A DNA stretch of 64,000 nucleotides, taken from assembly GCA_903918755.1 (NCBI GenBank), contig CAIXFN010000067.1, positions 1 to 64,000 on the forward strand. The letters are read 5' to 3'. This stretch comes from an uncultured Pedosphaera sp. (GTDB lineage: Bacteria; Verrucomicrobiota; Verrucomicrobiia; Limisphaerales; Pedosphaeraceae). The notes beneath the pieces are model-generated. The model ran no database searches. It was not told the DNA's origin and saw nothing but the letters and a program-made list of their open reading frames with translations. This document shows, piece by piece, positions 1 through 8,873 of the stretch. Both the position numbers and the translations under genes were made by a program. How positions within the stretch are numbered: the first letter of the stretch is position 1; each line of letters starts with the position of its first letter.

Positions 1-199
1 CCCGCAGCTTGTTTCGCAATGTACGGATGGAAATCCCCAAACGCTCCGCGGCGCGGGTGCGATTGCCGCCGGCTTCGGTCAGTGTCGCCTCGATGGCCAG
101 GCGCTCGATCTGGTCCAGGGTCTGTCCCAGGAAGGGGGAAACGCCGGTGGGCGGCGGCGGTGTCCAGGCCTGTGCGGCGGCGGGGAGAAGAAAGACAAA
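1..199 (-). pseudogene. C-terminal Fis-type HTH of an NtrC-like sigma-54 regulator, start missing
   Basis: On the minus strand, codons 199 down to the window edge encode a Pro/Ala-rich linker followed by a Fis-type DNA-binding helix-turn-helix. Recognisable blocks are GGNRTRAAERLGIS and RTLRNKLR, typical of the last 45 residues of NtrC-family activators. An in-frame TAA lies at 200-202 and no ATG, GTG or TTG occurs between it and the domain. The sequence farther upstream (203-330) shows no AAA+ domain in any frame. I read this as a gene remnant or frameshifted gene whose last residues lie left of the window. An assembly fault at the window edge is the alternative. Identity of the domain is firm; pseudogene status is inferred. 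Confidence 0.55.
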
Positions 200-202
200 T
201 TA

Positions 203-501
203 CAGAAAGAGTTTTACACCGGCGAACGATTCACGAGAAGAAGCAAAATGTTCCACGTGGAACAATTGGGCATTCGAAACCTCAATAAGCACATGCCACA
301 GTTTGCCCCAAACCCAATCGGATGATCAGGTGGAATCTCTTTGCTCGTGGTTAAACCAGATAATTATCGAGGAGGGAATGCTTTGAAACTCGCGTGACAG
401 GCAGTTCGCAAACCACTGAAACCTGCACTGAGAGAGATGGAAATCGCTTGGGGACCGCGGATTGTCCAAGCCGATAATCAATATCGTCGTAACCAAAAGA
501 A
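203..501. other. non-coding stretch between the regulator remnant and the pgi terminator
   Basis: About 300 bp with lower GC than its surroundings. Apart from the parS-like palindrome at 249-264 I see no gene. The short open frames crossing it lack family resemblance and one runs through the pgi terminator hairpin. Confidence 0.6.
249..264. other. parS-like centromere site
   Basis: TGTTCCACGTGGAACA is a perfect 16-bp palindrome. It matches the ParB-binding parS consensus (tGTTtCACGTGAAACa) except for the symmetric T-to-C/A-to-G pair flanking CACGTG, a variant known from other bacteria such as Pseudomonas. It lies in non-coding DNA. parA and parB are not in this window, so ParB binding is inferred from sequence only. 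Confidence 0.7.
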
Positions 502-531
502 ATGCCGTCGGAGGAAAACCTCCGACGGCAT
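502..531 (-). terminator. Rho-independent terminator of pgi
   Basis: A 13-bp perfect stem (502-514 with 519-531) closes on a 4-nt loop. Read on the minus strand it is followed by TTTCTTTT. It sits 16 bp past the pgi stop codon. Confidence 0.85.
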
Positions 532-546
532 CTCGAGCCAGTCTAA

Positions 547-2148
547 TCAAATCTTCTGATAGGTTGCCAGAAAGGGCGAAGCACCAGCCAGTTTCTTGAC
601 ACCATGATCGGGATTTGCCGCAAGATGTTCGAGGATCTTGAACACGGTCTCAAAATCATCGTGTGCGCCGATGCCGCTAGCCAGCTGGTCCGAGGTCAGG
701 GCATGACCCGATTTCTCGGAAAGATAATCCAAAATACGCTTCTGCAAGCCGATGACAGCAGCGGCAGCCTTTTTCCCGGCTTCAACCCCCGGCTGATCAT
801 AGGCGTTGATATTGATCAGAGTGGCATATAACCCAACGGCCCGTTCAAACAGGGCAATCAACATCCCAATGGAATGTGGGGAAACAGCCTGTAGCGTCAG
901 CGTAATGGATTCCCTTCCGCTTTCATAGAGGGCCTGCCGGGTGCCCAGCAAAAAGCCGCACAGGTAATCTCCCGCAGTGACTTGGGGGTCAACTTCCATG
1001 GACGGCGTTTGGCGATCCTGCAAAACTTCAATAAAGGTTACGAAAAAATTCAACACTCCGTCGCGCAATTGTTGCACGTAGGAATGTTGATCGGTAGCTC
1101 CCTTGTTACCGAAAACCGCGATGCCCTGGTGCACCTCCCGGTTATCGTTGTCAAAGGCCTTGCCCAGTGATTCCATGATCAACTGTTGACCATACTTGCT
1201 GAAAAGCTCCAGGCGATCCTTGTATGGCAGAATGACCATGTTCTTGGAACCCTTGCCATCGCCAATATAATACCACATCAACGCCAATTGGGCCGCCGGA
1301 TTAATCCGGGGATCCGGAACCCGGGTCACCACATCACATGCTTTGGCACCGGCCAACAGGCCATCAATATCCAGTCCCTGCAGCGCCGCCGGCAGCAAGC
1401 CCACTGCGGAAAGCTCACTGGTCCGCCCACCGACCCAGTCCCACATCGGAAAACGCTGCAGCCAATTGTTCGTGGTGGCATACTTGTCCAATTCACTGAA
1501 AGTGCCGGTAACGGCCACTGCATGCGCCGCAAATTGCAACCCCGCGCGCGCATACGCCGACTGCGCCTCCAGCATCCCGTTGCGCGTCTCCTTGGTTCCA
1601 CCCGATTTGGAAATGACTACAGATAGAGTCTTTCCCAATCCGGTGCCAATTTCCGCCAGCACCTTGTCCATGCCGTCGGGGTCGGTGTTGTCAAAAAAGT
1701 GGACGGCCATTTTGTCGGTGGCGGGTTGCCCCAGCGCTTTGGCCACGAATTGCGGGCCCAAGGCGGAGCCGCCGATGCCAATCACCAGCAAATGGGTAAA
1801 CACACCCCCGCTACCCCGAACCTCGCCGGAATGTACCCGGGCCGCAAAAGCCTTGATGGCGGTAACGGTCTCCTCAATTTCGGTTTGGATCGTGCGGGTT
1901 GGCGCAAGCCCGGGATTGCGCAGCCAATAATGCCCCACCATGCGCTTCTCGCTGGGGTTGGCGATGCCGCCCTTTTCCAATTCGGCCATGGCGATAAACG
2001 CTTTCTGGATGGCCGTCTTCATGCCGGGCAAATAATCCTCACCGAAATTCATCCGGCTCAGGTCCATGCCCAGACCCAGCGTGGGATATTCGGTGTAATA
2101 GTGTTGAAACCGTTGCCAGAGTTCGCTCTTGGAGAATCGCGTAGTCAC
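547..2148 (-). CDS. pgi: glucose-6-phosphate isomerase
   Basis: Cytosolic isomerase interconverting glucose-6-phosphate and fructose-6-phosphate in glycolysis and gluconeogenesis. The 533-aa protein shows the sugar-isomerase (SIS) fold motifs: GIGGSALG near residues 124-131, SKSGGTKET near 180-188 and GGRTSELS near 240-247. Length is close to that of the long bacterial Pgi type. The start is a GTG at 2146-2148, placed six bases after a TACTGT -10 element with no ribosome-binding site, so the message is probably leaderless. It stands alone, divergent from the oxidoreductase gene at 2259 and closed by a strong terminator. Confidence 0.95.
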   Translation of the reverse strand: MTTRFSKSELWQRFQHYYTEYPTLGLGMDLSRMNFGEDYLPGMKTAIQKAFIAMAELEKGGIANPSEKRMVGHYWLRNPGLAPTRTIQTEIEETVTAIKAFAARVHSGEVRGSGGVFTHLLVIGIGGSALGPQFVAKALGQPATDKMAVHFFDNTDPDGMDKVLAEIGTGLGKTLSVVISKSGGTKETRNGMLEAQSAYARAGLQFAAHAVAVTGTFSELDKYATTNNWLQRFPMWDWVGGRTSELSAVGLLPAALQGLDIDGLLAGAKACDVVTRVPDPRINPAAQLALMWYYIGDGKGSKNMVILPYKDRLELFSKYGQQLIMESLGKAFDNDNREVHQGIAVFGNKGATDQHSYVQQLRDGVLNFFVTFIEVLQDRQTPSMEVDPQVTAGDYLCGFLLGTRQALYESGRESITLTLQAVSPHSIGMLIALFERAVGLYATLININAYDQPGVEAGKKAAAAVIGLQKRILDYLSEKSGHALTSDQLASGIGAHDDFETVFKILEHLAANPDHGVKKLAGASPFLATYQKI

Positions 2149-2154
2149 GGATCA

Positions 2155-2182
2155 ACAGTAGCGCAAACACCGCTCAAAACAA
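2155..2182 (-). promoter_or_regulatory. probable leaderless promoter of pgi
   Basis: TTGTTT (2177-2182), a 16-bp spacer and TACTGT (2155-2160), then six bases to the GTG start. Confidence 0.5.
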
Positions 2183-2258
2183 CAAAATCATGTCGCCAAA
2201 ATCGTTGCGACAACCCGCCGCGGGCTCTATCTTGGGCCGCACAGTGAACCATCCAGTT

Positions 2259-3386
2259 ATGAAGCAAAAAATGCGGGTCGGCATCATCGGCGGCGGTCTA
2301 ATGGGCCGCGAAGCAGCCAGCGCTTTTGGGCGATGGTTCGTCCTGGACGATATGCCAGTGCAGGCGGAACTCGTGGCGGTGTGCGATTTGCAAGACAAGC
2401 TCCTCAACTGGTTCCAAGGTGTTCCCACGGTGCAGCTTTTGACCAAGAACCACGAGGAATTGCTAAATTCACCAGCGGTGGATGTGGTTTATGTCGCGGT
2501 GCCGCATAATCTCCACGAAAAGCTGTATACCGACGTGCTCCGAGCCGGGAAGGACTTGCTTGCCGAAAAACCATTCGGGATCGACCTGGCCGCCGCCCGT
2601 GCCATCGCCAACGCAACGGCAACCTCCGGACGGTTCGTCCGTTGCAGTTCCGAATTTCCCTTTTTGCCAGGAGCCCAACGTGTGATTCAGGCCGTGACCT
2701 CCGGTCGCCTCGGCCGGCTCCTCGAAATCCGCTCCGGATTCTGGCATGCCAGTGACATGGATCCCAACAAGGCGGTCAACTGGAAACGCCAAAACAAAAC
2801 CAACGGGGAAATCGGCGTCATGGGCGATCTAGGAATGCACGTGGTCCATGTGCCTTTCCGTCTGGGTTGGAAACCCCTGCGGGTTTACGCCCAGTTGCAA
2901 AAAGTTTACACGCAACGACCCGATGGCAAGGGCGGTATGGCCCCGTGCGACACCTGGGACAACGCCATGTTGCATACCGAGGTATTGGTCGATGGCAATG
3001 AAGTGCCCATGCGCCTCGAGATGAAGCGACTTGCCCCCGGGGAAATGAACACCTGGTTCCTCGAAGTCCTCGGCACCGAAGGCGGGATCCGCTTCAGCAC
3101 CAAGGATCCGAAGACGCTTTGGGTTTTCGAACGGGCGAAGGAACAGGGGTGGCAGCGTATCGATATCGGCTACCAAACACCATTTTCCACCATCACTGGC
3201 GGCATCTTTGAAGTCGGGTTCCCCGATTGTTTCCTACAAATGTGGGCGGGCTTTGCAGCGGAACGAGCGGGAGCGCTGAACGGTCGCTTTGGCTGCGCCA
3301 CCCCCAATGAAGCGCTCGCCAGCCATGCTTTATTCGCCGCCGCGCTCAAGTCCCACGCGGACAAATGCGTCGTGGCGCTCGACTGA
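2259..3386 (+). CDS. Gfo/Idh/MocA-family NAD(P)-dependent oxidoreductase
   Basis: A 375-aa predicted sugar, polyol or inositol dehydrogenase. The N-terminal Rossmann motif (GIIGGGLMG, residues 8-16) and the family hallmark EKPF (103-106) are present, followed by the alpha/beta substrate-binding domain. I chose the ATG at 2259 because the glycine-rich motif follows directly; upstream in-frame codons would add a 23-residue tail with no family match. The substrate cannot be read from sequence. It is divergent from pgi and its stop abuts that of the convergent LysR gene. It is not closely similar to the second family member at 37058-38221. Confidence 0.85.
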   Translation: MKQKMRVGIIGGGLMGREAASAFGRWFVLDDMPVQAELVAVCDLQDKLLNWFQGVPTVQLLTKNHEELLNSPAVDVVYVAVPHNLHEKLYTDVLRAGKDLLAEKPFGIDLAAARAIANATATSGRFVRCSSEFPFLPGAQRVIQAVTSGRLGRLLEIRSGFWHASDMDPNKAVNWKRQNKTNGEIGVMGDLGMHVVHVPFRLGWKPLRVYAQLQKVYTQRPDGKGGMAPCDTWDNAMLHTEVLVDGNEVPMRLEMKRLAPGEMNTWFLEVLGTEGGIRFSTKDPKTLWVFERAKEQGWQRIDIGYQTPFSTITGGIFEVGFPDCFLQMWAGFAAERAGALNGRFGCATPNEALASHALFAAALKSHADKCVVALD

Positions 3387-4295
3387 TCACGCCAGGGCGG
3401 TGGCTACCCCTTCCCGGCAGCGTTGGAGAAAAGTGGCCTCGCCATGATTCAGTGGCCGGCCGCGCCAATGGATACATCCCCAGACCTGCTCCGGAGCTTT
3501 CCGCCCCAAGGGCAAGGTTGCCAGCGTCCCTTCCTTGACCTCCTGTCGCACCGTCCACGCCGGTAAAATGGTCATGACGTTGGTTTGTTTCACGAACTCC
3601 TTCACTACCGCCACATTATCGAGCTCGATCACCGTATTTAGCACAATGCCGTCTTTGGCCAGGTATTCCTCAAGCCGGCGCCTGGCCTGGCCGGTCGTGC
3701 GCAATATGACACAGGGCTCCTTGCCCAATTCGTCCCGCGGCACCGCTCCCTTTCCCACCCACGGATGCCGGGGATTGACAACAAACTGGCAGACATCCTG
3801 AAACAAGGGTACAAATTCAAACCGGTCATCGAGAAAAGATTTTTCCGTCAGCACCAGATCCACCCGGTTATTTTCCAGCAAGGCACGCGCTTCGCATCCG
3901 CTCAGCATCTCGACGCCCATCACAATCCGTGGAAATTCCTGGTGGAACTTGATGAGTGCCGTAGTCAAAAATAGTGGCGCCAGCGCCGCCTCGGCGGCGA
4001 GTCGCAAGCGGTAAAACCCCCACTTGTTCAGGCCATCCAAGGTCAACCGCGCCTGCCGCATCTCTTCCAGAACATGCTGAGCATGATGCAACAAGGCTTC
4101 ACCCGCTTCGGTCAAAATCACGGTTTTACCCATCCTGCTCAAAAGTCTACAACCAGCATTTGTCTCCAGCGCCCGCATGGAATGGCTGATGGCGGAGTGA
4201 GTCACGTAAAGTTGCCGCGCGGTTTCCGTATAACTGCCCGTCTTCGCCAGGGTAACAAAAGCGGTCAATTGCCTACTGTCTAGCGGTTCATCCAT
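3387..4295 (-). CDS. LysR-family transcriptional regulator
   Basis: A 302-aa DNA-binding regulator. The winged HTH spans roughly residues 4-63 (DSRQLTAFVTLAKTGSYTET, then VTHSAISHSMRALE), followed by the periplasmic-binding-protein-like effector domain. The ATG at 4295 puts the HTH at the usual distance from the N-terminus. It is transcribed divergently from the porin-urtABCDE operon across a 226-bp interval, the classical position for a LysR protein that controls its neighbour. The effector is unknown. Control of urea or amide uptake is an inference from position. Confidence 0.85.
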   Translation of the reverse strand: MDEPLDSRQLTAFVTLAKTGSYTETARQLYVTHSAISHSMRALETNAGCRLLSRMGKTVILTEAGEALLHHAQHVLEEMRQARLTLDGLNKWGFYRLRLAAEAALAPLFLTTALIKFHQEFPRIVMGVEMLSGCEARALLENNRVDLVLTEKSFLDDRFEFVPLFQDVCQFVVNPRHPWVGKGAVPRDELGKEPCVILRTTGQARRRLEEYLAKDGIVLNTVIELDNVAVVKEFVKQTNVMTILPAWTVRQEVKEGTLATLPLGRKAPEQVWGCIHWRGRPLNHGEATFLQRCREGVATALA

Positions 4296-4296
4296 G

Positions 4297-4326
4297 TGTG
4301 AATTACTTTCAATGCTTTTGTGAATT
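4297..4326. repeat. TGTGAATT direct repeat in the lysR/porin interval
   Basis: TGTGAATT occurs at 4297-4304 and 4319-4326, 22 bp apart, which is two helical turns on the same face. It lies just upstream of the lysR start and 37-66 bp upstream of the sigma-54 element, so it could bind LysR or a nitrogen activator. Confidence 0.35.
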
Positions 4327-4362
4327 TTTCGTCCGGTGGTGAGCAACGCGTTTCCCCTTGAG

Positions 4363-4378
4363 TGGTACCCAAGTTGCT
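4363..4378 (+). promoter_or_regulatory. sigma-54 (-24/-12) promoter of the porin-urt operon
   Basis: TGGTAC-N5-TTGCT, with the invariant GG (4364-4365) and GC (4376-4377) separated by exactly 10 bp. It departs from the consensus TGGCACG-N4-TTGCW at two positions. Transcription would begin near 4389, leaving a leader of about 130 nt before the porin ATG. Confidence 0.7.
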
Positions 4379-4412
4379 AAAGCCCGATTGTCCGCGTTGT
4401 TCGATTCCCGCA

Positions 4413-4480
4413 TGACTGCCAGCAAGCAGTCGGCGAGCCAAGTGGCTTGTGTGGGTAAATCGATCGGCGCCATTGGGCGC
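4413..4480 (+). promoter_or_regulatory. structured 5' leader: three consecutive hairpins
   Basis: Hairpin 1 pairs GACTGC (4414-4419) with GCAGTC (4426-4431). Hairpin 2 pairs 4433-4439 with 4444-4450 around an AAGT loop. Hairpin 3 pairs GCGCC (4467-4471) with GGCGC (4476-4480) around ATTG. All lie between the sigma-54 promoter and the porin start. The loops do not match the ACGR loops of the guanidine-II (mini-ykkC) motif and I recognise no known riboswitch. Confidence 0.45.
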
Positions 4481-4521
4481 GGCTAATGCGGGCAATAAAA
4501 ATAACCTAAACCAGATCATTG

Positions 4522-5784
4522 ATGAAAAAACAACGAACCAACCAAAGCCGCCTCATCACCGCCGGAGCCCTTTTCAGCCTGGCAGTCACTGGCGCCACTG
4601 CGGTGCGCGCGGATGACTCCGCCCCCGTTGACGCTCGCGTCGCCCAGCTCCAGAAGGAAAATCAGGCCATGCAGCAGCGCCTGGCCGCCTTGGAATCCAT
4701 GGCCCAAAAAGAAGGGTTGCTCCCCAGCGGCGATTCTTCCAGCAAGCCCGTCACCGCGCTCTCGGACATCACCATCAGTGGCTTCGCCACGGCTTCCTAT
4801 TTCCACGACTCCAGTGAACCCAAGGGAGGCAACTCCCCCGGCTATCTGTGGAATCGCCAGAATGACAACTTCACCTTAAACAAAGTCAAATTGACCCTGG
4901 CGAGCGCCCCGGTGGAACGGAGCGGCGAAAACTTTTCGGCCGGCTTCCGCGCCTCGCTGATCTATGGTCAGGACGCCCCGATCGTCAACTCCGGCAGCAA
5001 AATCACTGGTTTTGCCGATGTGCGTGAAGGTTACGTGGAAATGAACGTCCCCATCGGCACGGGCTTGAATGTGAAAGCCGGTGAACTGATCTCCCTGCTG
5101 AACTATGAATCGGGCGATGGTGGCGCGGCCAACAACAACTTCTCCCAAGGCTTCCAGTGGTTCTACACTGGCAACGGGCCTTCGGCTGGAGTGCAGCTCG
5201 GCTATAACCTGACGGATTCCGTCGACGTCAAGGTCCGAGTTGACAATGGTATCTATGCCGGCCCCGTGGACAGCAACACGTCCAAGAACGTCATGGGCGC
5301 CATCGGCGTGAAACCTACCGACAAAATCTGGTTGAGTTTCATCGGCTTCGGTGGTCGTGAGTCCGGCGGGCTCTCCTTGTGGGGTGCCTCCATGCTGGGT
5401 GGTTGGCAGGCGACGGAAGCCTTGAGCTTCGGCACGGAGCTTGATTACTTCAGCTTCCATAATGTCGCCTCCGGTCACGCGCCGGTTTATTCCATGGGCT
5501 TGTGGACTGCTTACGACTTCACGAAGCAAGTCGGCCTCGCCTTACGCGCCGAATTCCTGAGCGACAGTCACGGGGTGGATTTCGCCAAGGGTGACCCGCT
5601 CGGTTTCCAGAACATCGGCGGTCAGGACTTGTCCAGCTTGGCCCTCACGCTTAACTACAAACCGCTGCCCAACCTGAAGATCCAGCCGGAAGTCCGTTAC
5701 GATCACACCTCCAACGCGACCGGTTTCTCCAACGGCAAGGAAAACCGCATCATCTTTGGCGCCGGCGCGACGTACTTGTTCTAA
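4522..5784 (+). CDS. outer-membrane porin of the urea/amide uptake operon
   Basis: A 420-aa precursor with a signal peptide (about residues 1-30, cleaved near VRADD), a short coiled coil (about 35-60, VAQLQKENQAMQQRL) and a long beta-barrel region ending in YLF, as outer-membrane barrels do. The layout of coiled coil plus barrel resembles trimeric porins such as FmdC. The ATG at 4522 was preferred over the TTG one codon earlier. It is the first gene of the urt operon, 54 bp before urtA with no terminator between, so it probably lets urea or short amides cross the outer membrane. Substrate specificity is inferred from context. Confidence 0.8.
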   Translation: MKKQRTNQSRLITAGALFSLAVTGATAVRADDSAPVDARVAQLQKENQAMQQRLAALESMAQKEGLLPSGDSSSKPVTALSDITISGFATASYFHDSSEPKGGNSPGYLWNRQNDNFTLNKVKLTLASAPVERSGENFSAGFRASLIYGQDAPIVNSGSKITGFADVREGYVEMNVPIGTGLNVKAGELISLLNYESGDGGAANNNFSQGFQWFYTGNGPSAGVQLGYNLTDSVDVKVRVDNGIYAGPVDSNTSKNVMGAIGVKPTDKIWLSFIGFGGRESGGLSLWGASMLGGWQATEALSFGTELDYFSFHNVASGHAPVYSMGLWTAYDFTKQVGLALRAEFLSDSHGVDFAKGDPLGFQNIGGQDLSSLALTLNYKPLPNLKIQPEVRYDHTSNATGFSNGKENRIIFGAGATYLF

Positions 5785-5838
5785 CCGATTCCCATAGAAC
5801 TCCCAACTGCTCCCTCTACACCTATCAAAACTACGATC

Positions 5839-7041
5839 ATGAAAAAACTCCTTCCTAAAATCCTCAGCGGGGCTGCTGCCCTAGCCCTCGCGTTGACTGC
5901 GTCCGCGCAGGACACCGTCAAAGTCGGTATCCTGCATTCGCTCAGCGGCACCATGGCGATCAGCGAAACCTCCCTCAAGGACGTCCTGCTCTTCACCTTT
6001 GACGAAATCAACGCCAAAGGCGGCGTGCTCGGCAAAAAGATCGAACCCGTCATCGTTGACCCCGCGTCCAATTGGCCCCTGTTCGCTGAAAAAGCGGAAG
6101 GCCTCCTGGTGAAAGACAAAGTCGCCGTGGTGTTTGGCTGCTGGACCTCGGTCAGCCGCAAGTCCGTCCTCCCGGTGTTCGAAAAATACAATGGGCTGCT
6201 CTTCTACCCCGTCCAGTACGAGGGCGAGGAATTGTCCAAGAACATTTTCTACACTGCCGAAGCGGTCAATCAACAAGCGGTTCCCGCGGTGGATTACATG
6301 CTCGCCGATGGCAAGAAGAAATTCTACCTCGTGGGCTCGGACTACGTTTATCCCCGCACCACCAACAAGATCCTCAAGAAATACCTGAAGTCCAAGGGTA
6401 TCGCGGACGCGGATATCATTGAGATCTACACCCCGTTCGGCCACACGGACTATCAGACCATCGTCGCGGAAATCAAAAAGTTCTCCGCCGGCGGCAAGGC
6501 CTGCGTCATCAGCACCCTGAACGGTGACACCAACGTGCCCTTCTTCAAGGAATTCGCCAACGCCGGGCTCACCTCCGAAAACTGCCCCGTGGTTTCCTTC
6601 AGCTTGTCGGAAGACGAGTTCCGCAGCCTCCCCACCAAGGACCTGGTTGGCCATCTGGGCTGTTGGACTTATTTCATGTCCCTCACCACCCCGGAAAACA
6701 AGAAGTTCGTCGCCGACTTCAAGAAGTGGCTCAAAACCGCTCCCGCCGGTGTCGATCGGAACAATCGCGTGACCTGCAGCCCCATGAACCTCTCCCGCAC
6801 CGGGGTTTATCTCTGGAAGCAAGCCGTCGAAAAAGCCGGTTCGTTTGATGTGGACAAGGTCCGCGAAGCGCTCCCTGGTCAAACCTTCAAAGCCCCCGAA
6901 GGCAAGGTCACCATGCAGGAGAATCACCACCTGATCAACCCCGTGTTCATCGGTGAAACCATGGCCAACGGCCAGTTCAAGATCATCAAGTCCCTCGGAC
7001 CGGTCGCCGGCGAACCGTTCAGCGACAAGTTCCTGAAATAG
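5839..7041 (+). CDS. urtA: urea/short-chain amide ABC transporter, substrate-binding protein UrtA
   Basis: The 400-aa periplasmic binding protein delivers urea (or short amides) to the UrtBC permease. A type I signal peptide covers about residues 1-23 (cleaved after TASAQ); there is no lipobox, so it should be soluble. The mature protein starts [13 protein letters not shown], typical of the UrtA/AmiC/FmdD branch of branched-chain amino acid type binding proteins. Blocks such as [11 protein letters not shown] and [10 protein letters not shown] are characteristic of UrtA. It is followed by two hairpins and urtB. The related FmdD binds formamide or acetamide, so the ligand is not certain. Confidence 0.93.
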   Translation: MKKLLPKILSGAAALALALTASAQDTVKVGILHSLSGTMAISETSLKDVLLFTFDEINAKGGVLGKKIEPVIVDPASNWPLFAEKAEGLLVKDKVAVVFGCWTSVSRKSVLPVFEKYNGLLFYPVQYEGEELSKNIFYTAEAVNQQAVPAVDYMLADGKKKFYLVGSDYVYPRTTNKILKKYLKSKGIADADIIEIYTPFGHTDYQTIVAEIKKFSAGGKACVISTLNGDTNVPFFKEFANAGLTSENCPVVSFSLSEDEFRSLPTKDLVGHLGCWTYFMSLTTPENKKFVADFKKWLKTAPAGVDRNNRVTCSPMNLSRTGVYLWKQAVEKAGSFDVDKVREALPGQTFKAPEGKVTMQENHHLINPVFIGETMANGQFKIIKSLGPVAGEPFSDKFLK

Positions 7042-7049
7042 TTCCTGCG

Positions 7050-7122
7050 CGGGTTTCCTGCGGGAAACCCGGTTACGTTTATGCATACGAGGAGGCGGGG
7101 GTTGTCCATTCCTCCGCCTCCT
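7050..7122 (+). promoter_or_regulatory. two hairpins between urtA and urtB
   Basis: The first pairs CGGGTTTCC (7050-7058) with GGAAACCCG (7063-7071) over a TGCG loop. The second pairs 7090-7098 with 7114-7122. Neither is followed by a T-run, so they may stabilise the urtA message or attenuate rather than terminate. Confidence 0.5.
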
Positions 7123-7158
7123 TGGTTTAGGGGCTTCCAACGATTCGCCACTTATCCG

Positions 7159-8871
7159 ATGATTTTACGCCGTCTGAATAATCTGCGCCCGCCCACCCGC
7201 TCCACAACAGTGGCCGCGCTGGTCTGGTTGCTCTGTTACATTTTTGCCATTCCCCTGTCGGCGGCCAATCATCGCGCGGTGCTTGTCCAAGCCATCACGA
7301 CGAATGATGTCGCGGTCCAGGCCGACTTGATTAACTCCCTCGCCAATGTGCCTGACCCAATCATCGAGCAGGCTTTGACCGCGTGGCGTCAGGGATCCGT
7401 TTATCTCTACGAACCGGAGGACCAACCCAAAGTTCCCTTTCTGCTTGAGGCGGGAACCGATGCCACGGGCAAGTCCCGGGGAATCGATCTGGGCACGGGC
7501 GAGTTCATCAAGGACGCCGCGGGCCAGCCCCTGCTCTTTACCGCCGCCGACCTGACCGCGGCTGATACCAGTTCCAAATTGCGTCGGGTGATCAAAACCA
7601 CGCTGGATCTCCTTGCCCTCTCAAACCTCAACCCCAATGTCCGTCGCGACGCCGCTTCGAAACTCGGCCAGGAACAGAACGCCGATTACCTGCCCCATTT
7701 CCGGGAACGGCTGGCGAACGAAAAATTCCCGGAAGTCCGTAAAGCTCTCACCGAAGCGATTGCCATCACGGAGCTGCTGGACGAAAAGGCGGACGTTCGA
7801 CTGGGAGCGGTCCGGGCGCTGGACCAACAGCGTTCGATTCCCGGTCTGGATTTTCTCGCCCGCCTGGAAACAGAAGCCAAGACCAAGCCACAAGCCTTTT
7901 CCCTCGATCTGCTGAATGCGATTCATCAGGCGCGCATCCACATTGAGCGGCACGTTTCCACCAGCAATTTCATCGAAACCGCTTTCCACGGCTTTAGCCT
8001 CAGCGCCGTGCTGCTGATCGCGGCTCTCGGACTCGCGATTACCTTTGGCTTGATGGGTATCATCAATATGGCCCACGGCGAAATGATCATGATCGGGGCC
8101 TACAGCGCCTACCTGACGCAAAATCTCTTTATCAAAATGTTCGGCCAGGGCACCCGCGGTTTTGATTTCTATTTCCTCGCCGCCCTGCCCTTCTCCTTTC
8201 TGACCGCCGGGTTGGTCGGGATTCTGTTGGAACGCGGAATCATCCGGCATCTTTACAAACGTCCCCTCGAATCCCTGCTCGCGACCTGGGGTGTCAGCCT
8301 GGTGCTGCAGCAAACGATGCGCACCATTTTTGGCGCTGCGAATGTCCAGGTTTACTCCCCCAGTTGGCTCACCGGTAACATCAATGCGCAGGATGTCGTC
8401 TTCGCCTACAACCGGCTTTTCGTCATCGCGTTCGCCATTGCCATAGTCGTCTTCACCTGGTTGCTCCTGACCAAAACCTCGCTGGGTCTGCAGGTGCGCG
8501 CCCTGATGCAAAACCGGCAGATGGCCGCGTGTATGGGAGTTCGCACCGACCGCGTTAACATGGCCACTTTTGCTTTCGGTTCCGGGTTGGCCGGCATGGC
8601 TGGAGCCTGTCTCTCCCAAATCGGCAATATCGGTCCCAGCCTGGGTCAGAGTCACATCGTGGATTGCTTCATGGTGGTGGTGCTGGGTGGCGTGGGAAAT
8701 CTTCAGGGCACAGTTTCCGCCGCCCTGGGCATCGGCGTAACCGACCAGGTATTGCAGCCGCATCTTGGGGCGGTATTAGGTAAGATCACGGTGCTCGCCG
8801 CCATTATTCTCTTCCTGCAATGGCGCCCCGCCGGATTGTTTGCCACCCGTGGCCGCGGCTTGGAAGGTTGA
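7159..8871 (+). CDS. urtB: urea ABC transporter permease UrtB
   Basis: A 570-aa inner-membrane permease subunit with a signal-like segment at the N-terminus and an extracytoplasmic, HEAT-like N-terminal extension of about 220 residues, as known for UrtB. The LivH-type permease domain follows, with [19 protein letters not shown] marking its first conserved loop. I chose the ATG at 7159; the earlier ATG at 7081 lies inside the intergenic hairpin and would add a Pro-rich tail. It pairs with UrtC, which starts 3 bp after its stop. Confidence 0.93.
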   Translation: MILRRLNNLRPPTRSTTVAALVWLLCYIFAIPLSAANHRAVLVQAITTNDVAVQADLINSLANVPDPIIEQALTAWRQGSVYLYEPEDQPKVPFLLEAGTDATGKSRGIDLGTGEFIKDAAGQPLLFTAADLTAADTSSKLRRVIKTTLDLLALSNLNPNVRRDAASKLGQEQNADYLPHFRERLANEKFPEVRKALTEAIAITELLDEKADVRLGAVRALDQQRSIPGLDFLARLETEAKTKPQAFSLDLLNAIHQARIHIERHVSTSNFIETAFHGFSLSAVLLIAALGLAITFGLMGIINMAHGEMIMIGAYSAYLTQNLFIKMFGQGTRGFDFYFLAALPFSFLTAGLVGILLERGIIRHLYKRPLESLLATWGVSLVLQQTMRTIFGAANVQVYSPSWLTGNINAQDVVFAYNRLFVIAFAIAIVVFTWLLLTKTSLGLQVRALMQNRQMAACMGVRTDRVNMATFAFGSGLAGMAGACLSQIGNIGPSLGQSHIVDCFMVVVLGGVGNLQGTVSAALGIGVTDQVLQPHLGAVLGKITVLAAIILFLQWRPAGLFATRGRGLEG

Positions 8872-8873
8872 TC

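Noticed and set aside
9-550. Short open frames across the left-edge non-coding region (9-386 plus, 326-550 minus)
   Set aside because: No family likeness. One overlaps the Fis-type HTH remnant antisense and the other runs through the pgi terminator.
4413-4480. Known guanidine or glutamine riboswitch in the urt leader
   Set aside because: Loops lack the ACGR of guanidine-II and I see no glnA-motif core, so I left it as an unclassified structured leader.
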